Shown here: one piece after another, positions 61,214 to 64,000 of the stretch
Numbering within the stretch: the first letter of the stretch is position 1
Layout: each line of letters begins with the position of its first letter
Assembly (NCBI RefSeq): GCF_938039245.1
Contig: NZ_CALHVN010000042.1
Span: forward strand, 42,804-106,803
DNA length: 64,000 bases
Direction of reading: 5' to 3'
DNA from: an uncultured Campylobacter sp.
Lineage (GTDB): Bacteria > Campylobacterota > Campylobacteria > Campylobacterales > Campylobacteraceae
Program-made: the position numbers and the translations under genes
The notes under the pieces: generated by a model
What the model saw: only the letters and a program-made list of their open reading frames with translations
The model's database searches: none
What the model was told of the DNA's origin: nothing

Positions 61214-62146
61214 ATGAGCTATACCAAAAAAGACCTCGTAACCGCTGCAAATTTAACCAAAGACGAAATTTACCATTTCCTAAATTTAGCCAAGGAGTTT
61301 AAGGCGCTAAACAACTCCGAGACCAAAAAAGCCAAGTCGCTCTACGGCAAAACGACCATAAACGCCTTTTTCGAAAACTCGACCAGGACGCGGACGAGCT
61401 TTGAGATCGCGGCTAAGCGCCTCGGAGCCGACGCTATAAATTTCACCGCTTCAAACTCCAGCACCAAAAAGGGCGAAACGCTCATCGACACCGTCCACAA
61501 CATCGTCGCGATGAAAACGGACGTCGTAGTCGTGCGCCACTACAGCTCGGGCGCGGCTAAATTTATCGCCCAGAACACGGACGCTCACGTCGTAAACGCG
61601 GGCGACGGCCTAAACGAACACCCTAGCCAAGCGCTGCTTGATCTTTTTACCATACTGGAAAATCGCGGCAGCCTAGAAAATCTCACGGTCGCCATCATCG
61701 GCGATATCTTTCACAGCCGCGTAGCTCGCTCAAATATCTACGTCCTAAAAACGCTCGGAGCCAAGGTTAAGCTCTTTGGTCCGCCGATGTTTTTAACGGG
61801 TATGGAGGCTTTCGGCTGTCAAATTTGCTCCGATATGCGCGAGGCCGTCGAGGACTCGGACGTCATCATCATGCTGCGTATCCAGCTCGAGCGTCAGGAT
61901 GACGAGATCGCATTTCCGTCCGTGCGCGAATACTCTAAATTTTTCGGCCTAACCCAAGCCAAAATGCAATACGCCAAAGATGGCGTCATGATCCTGCATC
62001 CGGGCCCGATAAACCGCGGCGTCGAGATAAACTCCGACGTAGCCGACGATCCACGCTACTCGCACGTGCTAAATCAGGTCGAAAACGGCGTCGCCGTCAG
62101 GATGGCGATCCTAGATACTCTCATCAAAAACAAAGGCGCAAAATGA
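61214..62146 (+). CDS. pyrB: Aspartate carbamoyltransferase catalytic subunit PyrB
   Basis: 310 residues. Carbamoyl-phosphate motif FFENSTRTRTSFEIA and the later GDGLNEHPSQALLD and VMILHPGPINRGVEI are diagnostic. Catalyses the committed step of pyrimidine synthesis. Its TGA overlaps the pyrC ATG by 4 bp. Confidence 0.96.
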   Translation: MSYTKKDLVTAANLTKDEIYHFLNLAKEFKALNNSETKKAKSLYGKTTINAFFENSTRTRTSFEIAAKRLGADAINFTASNSSTKKGETLIDTVHNIVAMKTDVVVVRHYSSGAAKFIAQNTDAHVVNAGDGLNEHPSQALLDLFTILENRGSLENLTVAIIGDIFHSRVARSNIYVLKTLGAKVKLFGPPMFLTGMEAFGCQICSDMREAVEDSDVIIMLRIQLERQDDEIAFPSVREYSKFFGLTQAKMQYAKDGVMILHPGPINRGVEINSDVADDPRYSHVLNQVENGVAVRMAILDTLIKNKGAK

Positions 62147-63423
62147 AAACTCTCATCAAAAACGGCACGATCGTAAACCACGACGGTTCGCAAAAAGCAA
62201 ACGTCCTCATAGACGGCGACAAGATCGCTCTTATCACGGCTGACGAGCCTGCGGCGGGTAATGTAATAGACGCTAGCGGCAAGCTCGTTATGCCCGGACT
62301 TATCGATATGCACGTGCATTTCCGCGATCCCGGCCTTGAGTACAAAGACGATATAAACACGGGCTCGGAGACTGCTGTCGCGGGCGGCGTAACCACCTGC
62401 TGCCCGATGGCAAATACAAATCCCGTAAACGACAACGCCGTCGTCACGCGCGATATGGTAGCTAAGGCAAAAGCTCGCGGCCTCATCGACCTGCTGCCTA
62501 TCGGCGCGATAACTAGCAAGATGGACGGCAAAAAGTGCGTAGAGATGGGCGATATGACGCAGGCGGGCGCGGTGGCGTTTAGCGACGACGGCCTGCCCGT
62601 AGCTAGTAGCGACGTGATGAGATACGCGCTTGAATACTCAAAGCACTTCGGCAGCTTCGTCATCAACCACTCCCAGGACTGCTCGCTATGCCGCGGCGGC
62701 CACATGAACGAGGGCCGCGTCTCGGCGATACTAGGCATCAAAGGCATGCCGCGCGAGCAAGAAGAGATCATGGTCTCGCGCGATCTACTGCTAGCCAAGC
62801 TCACGGGCGGCCACATCCACATCGCGCACGTTAGCTCCGAGTGGTCGCTAAAGCTCATCGCGCAGGCGCGCGCGGCCGGCATAAACGTGACCTGCGAGGC
62901 GACGCCGCACCACTTTACCTACACCGAGGACGAGCTGCTAGGATATGATACGAACTTTAAAATGTCGCCGCCGCTTCGCACCAGATCAGACGTGGACGCG
63001 ATCAGAGAAGCTCTTAAAAGCGGCCTAATCGACGTCATCGTGACCGACCACGCCCCGCACCATAACGACGAGAAATTTTTAGAATTCGACAAGGCGCCTT
63101 TCGGTATCCTTGGCCTGCAAACCCTCGTGCCTATGACGCTCGATCTAGTTAGAGACGGCGTGATAGACTACGAGAAAATGGCGGCTCTGACGTCTTATAA
63201 CGCGGCTAAAATTTTAAAACTAAAAGACAAAGGCGTGATCGCGGAGGGCTACCTCGCCGACATCGCGATAATCGATCCGGGTTTTGAGTATCTCTACGAC
63301 AAAAACCTAAATAAATCAAAATCCCAAAACTCCCCGCTGCTAGGCAAGATGCTAAAAGGCGCGGCGATAATCACAATAAAAAGCGGAAAAACGGTGTTTG
63401 AGTTTCCAAACGTCGTGGCGTAA
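62143..63423 (+). CDS. pyrC: Dihydroorotase PyrC (type I, allantoinase-like)
   Basis: 426 residues of the amidohydrolase superfamily. Metal ligands are in DMHVHFRDPG, with later HSQDCSLC, HIAHVSSEWS and VTDHAPHHNDEK. Converts carbamoyl aspartate to dihydroorotate, directly after the PyrB step. Translationally coupled to pyrB. The carboxylated Lys expected in the active site is less clear and I do not assign it. Confidence 0.93.
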   Translation: MKTLIKNGTIVNHDGSQKANVLIDGDKIALITADEPAAGNVIDASGKLVMPGLIDMHVHFRDPGLEYKDDINTGSETAVAGGVTTCCPMANTNPVNDNAVVTRDMVAKAKARGLIDLLPIGAITSKMDGKKCVEMGDMTQAGAVAFSDDGLPVASSDVMRYALEYSKHFGSFVINHSQDCSLCRGGHMNEGRVSAILGIKGMPREQEEIMVSRDLLLAKLTGGHIHIAHVSSEWSLKLIAQARAAGINVTCEATPHHFTYTEDELLGYDTNFKMSPPLRTRSDVDAIREALKSGLIDVIVTDHAPHHNDEKFLEFDKAPFGILGLQTLVPMTLDLVRDGVIDYEKMAALTSYNAAKILKLKDKGVIAEGYLADIAIIDPGFEYLYDKNLNKSKSQNSPLLGKMLKGAAIITIKSGKTVFEFPNVVA

Positions 63424-63427
63424 AAGG

Positions 63428-64000
63428 ATGAGATGGAAAGTGAAAGTATATGCACAATATTTTGAATTTAATGGACTTAAATATAGACTAAATACTATTT
63501 TGCAGTTTGGAGATAGTTTTACACATATTGGAAATATTATTTTGGCAAATCCTGGAAGCTCTAAGCCAGTGGGAAACATTGATGAAATTTCAAAGGGATC
63601 AATAAAAACCTTTTATGATTCCTTTGAAGGGCGAAAATTTAATGACTTAAATTGGTATGAGTTTAGTGTTGATACTACTATGCGAGTAGTCGAAAAAATT
63701 TTTAATGGCAGTTATATTACCGATAAACCGCTACAATTAAACGGCGTCGTTCAACTATTTAATGCTTTTAATATAGCCAATCCAAACTTAGACGAAACTC
63801 TTAATAATATACCTAGAGATAGCAATCCATATATTATTACTCCAAATATTGCAGATTTTATAGCTGATAAACCAACCTATATAGGATTTTCTCATGATGT
63901 TTTATATCATAAATATGATTATATAAGAAAAATTCCTCAAAATATTTTTGAGTCAATGCCATCAAAAATAAAAAAATTTTATGAAAATAATATAGAAAAA
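63428..64000 (+). CDS. Unrecognised AT-rich gene, truncated by the window end
   Basis: An open frame of 191 codons runs to the last base. It starts at an ATG four bases after the pyrC stop. The protein begins RWKVKVYAQYFEFNGLKYRL; the segment NIILANPGSSKPVGN and later VVQLFNAFNIANPNLDETL recall DUF1643-type proteins, which is only a hint. Codon use is far more AT-rich than in pyrC, indicating acquired DNA starting at this boundary. Confidence 0.65.
   Translation, partial: MRWKVKVYAQYFEFNGLKYRLNTILQFGDSFTHIGNIILANPGSSKPVGNIDEISKGSIKTFYDSFEGRKFNDLNWYEFSVDTTMRVVEKIFNGSYITDKPLQLNGVVQLFNAFNIANPNLDETLNNIPRDSNPYIITPNIADFIADKPTYIGFSHDVLYHKYDYIRKIPQNIFESMPSKIKKFYENNIEK

Noticed and set aside
62124..62882. 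252-codon minus-strand reading frame
   Set aside because: Antisense to pyrC in GC-rich DNA; pyrC is a clear full-length gene and the shadow protein has no family character.

Overview
The window is a chromosomal segment of a Campylobacter-type epsilonproteobacterium. Gene order repeatedly matches what is known from Campylobacter jejuni: aspB-speA-hisS-tmk-coaD-ubiX-flgA, moeA-murA, ackA-pta-flgH, ilvI-ilvH-lpxD, ilvA/trmA/antiporter/SDR/ankyrin, and methyltransferase/YkgJ/TPR/trpC/HIT. The host DNA looks clearly richer in GC than C. jejuni and is saturated with the hexamer AAATTT. That suggests the oral C. showae/rectus/curvus group, but this is an inference from composition and memory, not a database match.

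Layout. 1-4978: 3' part of a nickel (NikABC plus fused NikDE) import operon. 4979-12155: a long non-coding gap, XerH, a DUF3137 membrane protein, ackA-pta, and the flagellar L-ring gene flgH behind a sigma-54 promoter. 12156-16304: a structured non-coding stretch, ilvI-ilvH-lpxD and a DUF2695 gene. 16419-27948 (minus strand): aspB, speA, hisS, tmk, an unrecognised 366-aa gene, coaD, an in-frame FlgA-UbiX fusion, tRNA-Gly, moeA and murA. 28082-30787: a long inverted repeat, then an NlpC/P60 lipoprotein, a rhomboid protease, a ferritin-like DUF455 protein and SixA. 31215-31643: a membrane-anchored nuclease-like gene.

31675-42617 is the main accessory element: a complete-looking 10.9-kb filamentous (inovirus) prophage bounded by a 47-bp direct repeat and integrated into the initiator tRNA-fMet gene. 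Its left arm holds two unrecognised genes, a small HTH gene, three CRISPR-like hairpin repeats, a membrane-tethered Mrr-type nuclease and a repressor-like HTH gene with a 19-bp palindromic operator. The rightward morphogenesis block encodes two paralogous small proteins that may be ssDNA-binding, a pVIII-like major coat protein, three tiny membrane proteins, a pIII-like adsorption protein, a pVI-like protein, a Zot/pI ATPase, a pIV-like secretin, a Rep with HUH and Y-x3-Y motifs, and a tyrosine integrase. GC-rich hairpins and iteron-like repeats lie where replication and packaging signals would be expected.

42573-64000 returns to host genes: tRNA-fMet and tRNA-Gln behind a consensus promoter, MOSC and DUF4230 genes, ilvA, a CoA-binding protein, trmA, an NhaC-type antiporter, an SDR, an ankyrin protein, a tightly overlapping seven-gene operon (flavoprotein, coiled-coil protein, methyltransferase, YkgJ, TPR, trpC, HIT), class II DAHP synthase, RarD, pyrB-pyrC, and an AT-rich partial gene at the window edge.

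The points most worth a second look are the CRISPR-like repeats and nuclease/repressor pair inside the inovirus, the long hydrophilic insertions in NikDE and UbiX (the UbiX one packed with AAATTT), the FlgA-UbiX fusion, and a 26-bp perfect inverted repeat upstream of murA.
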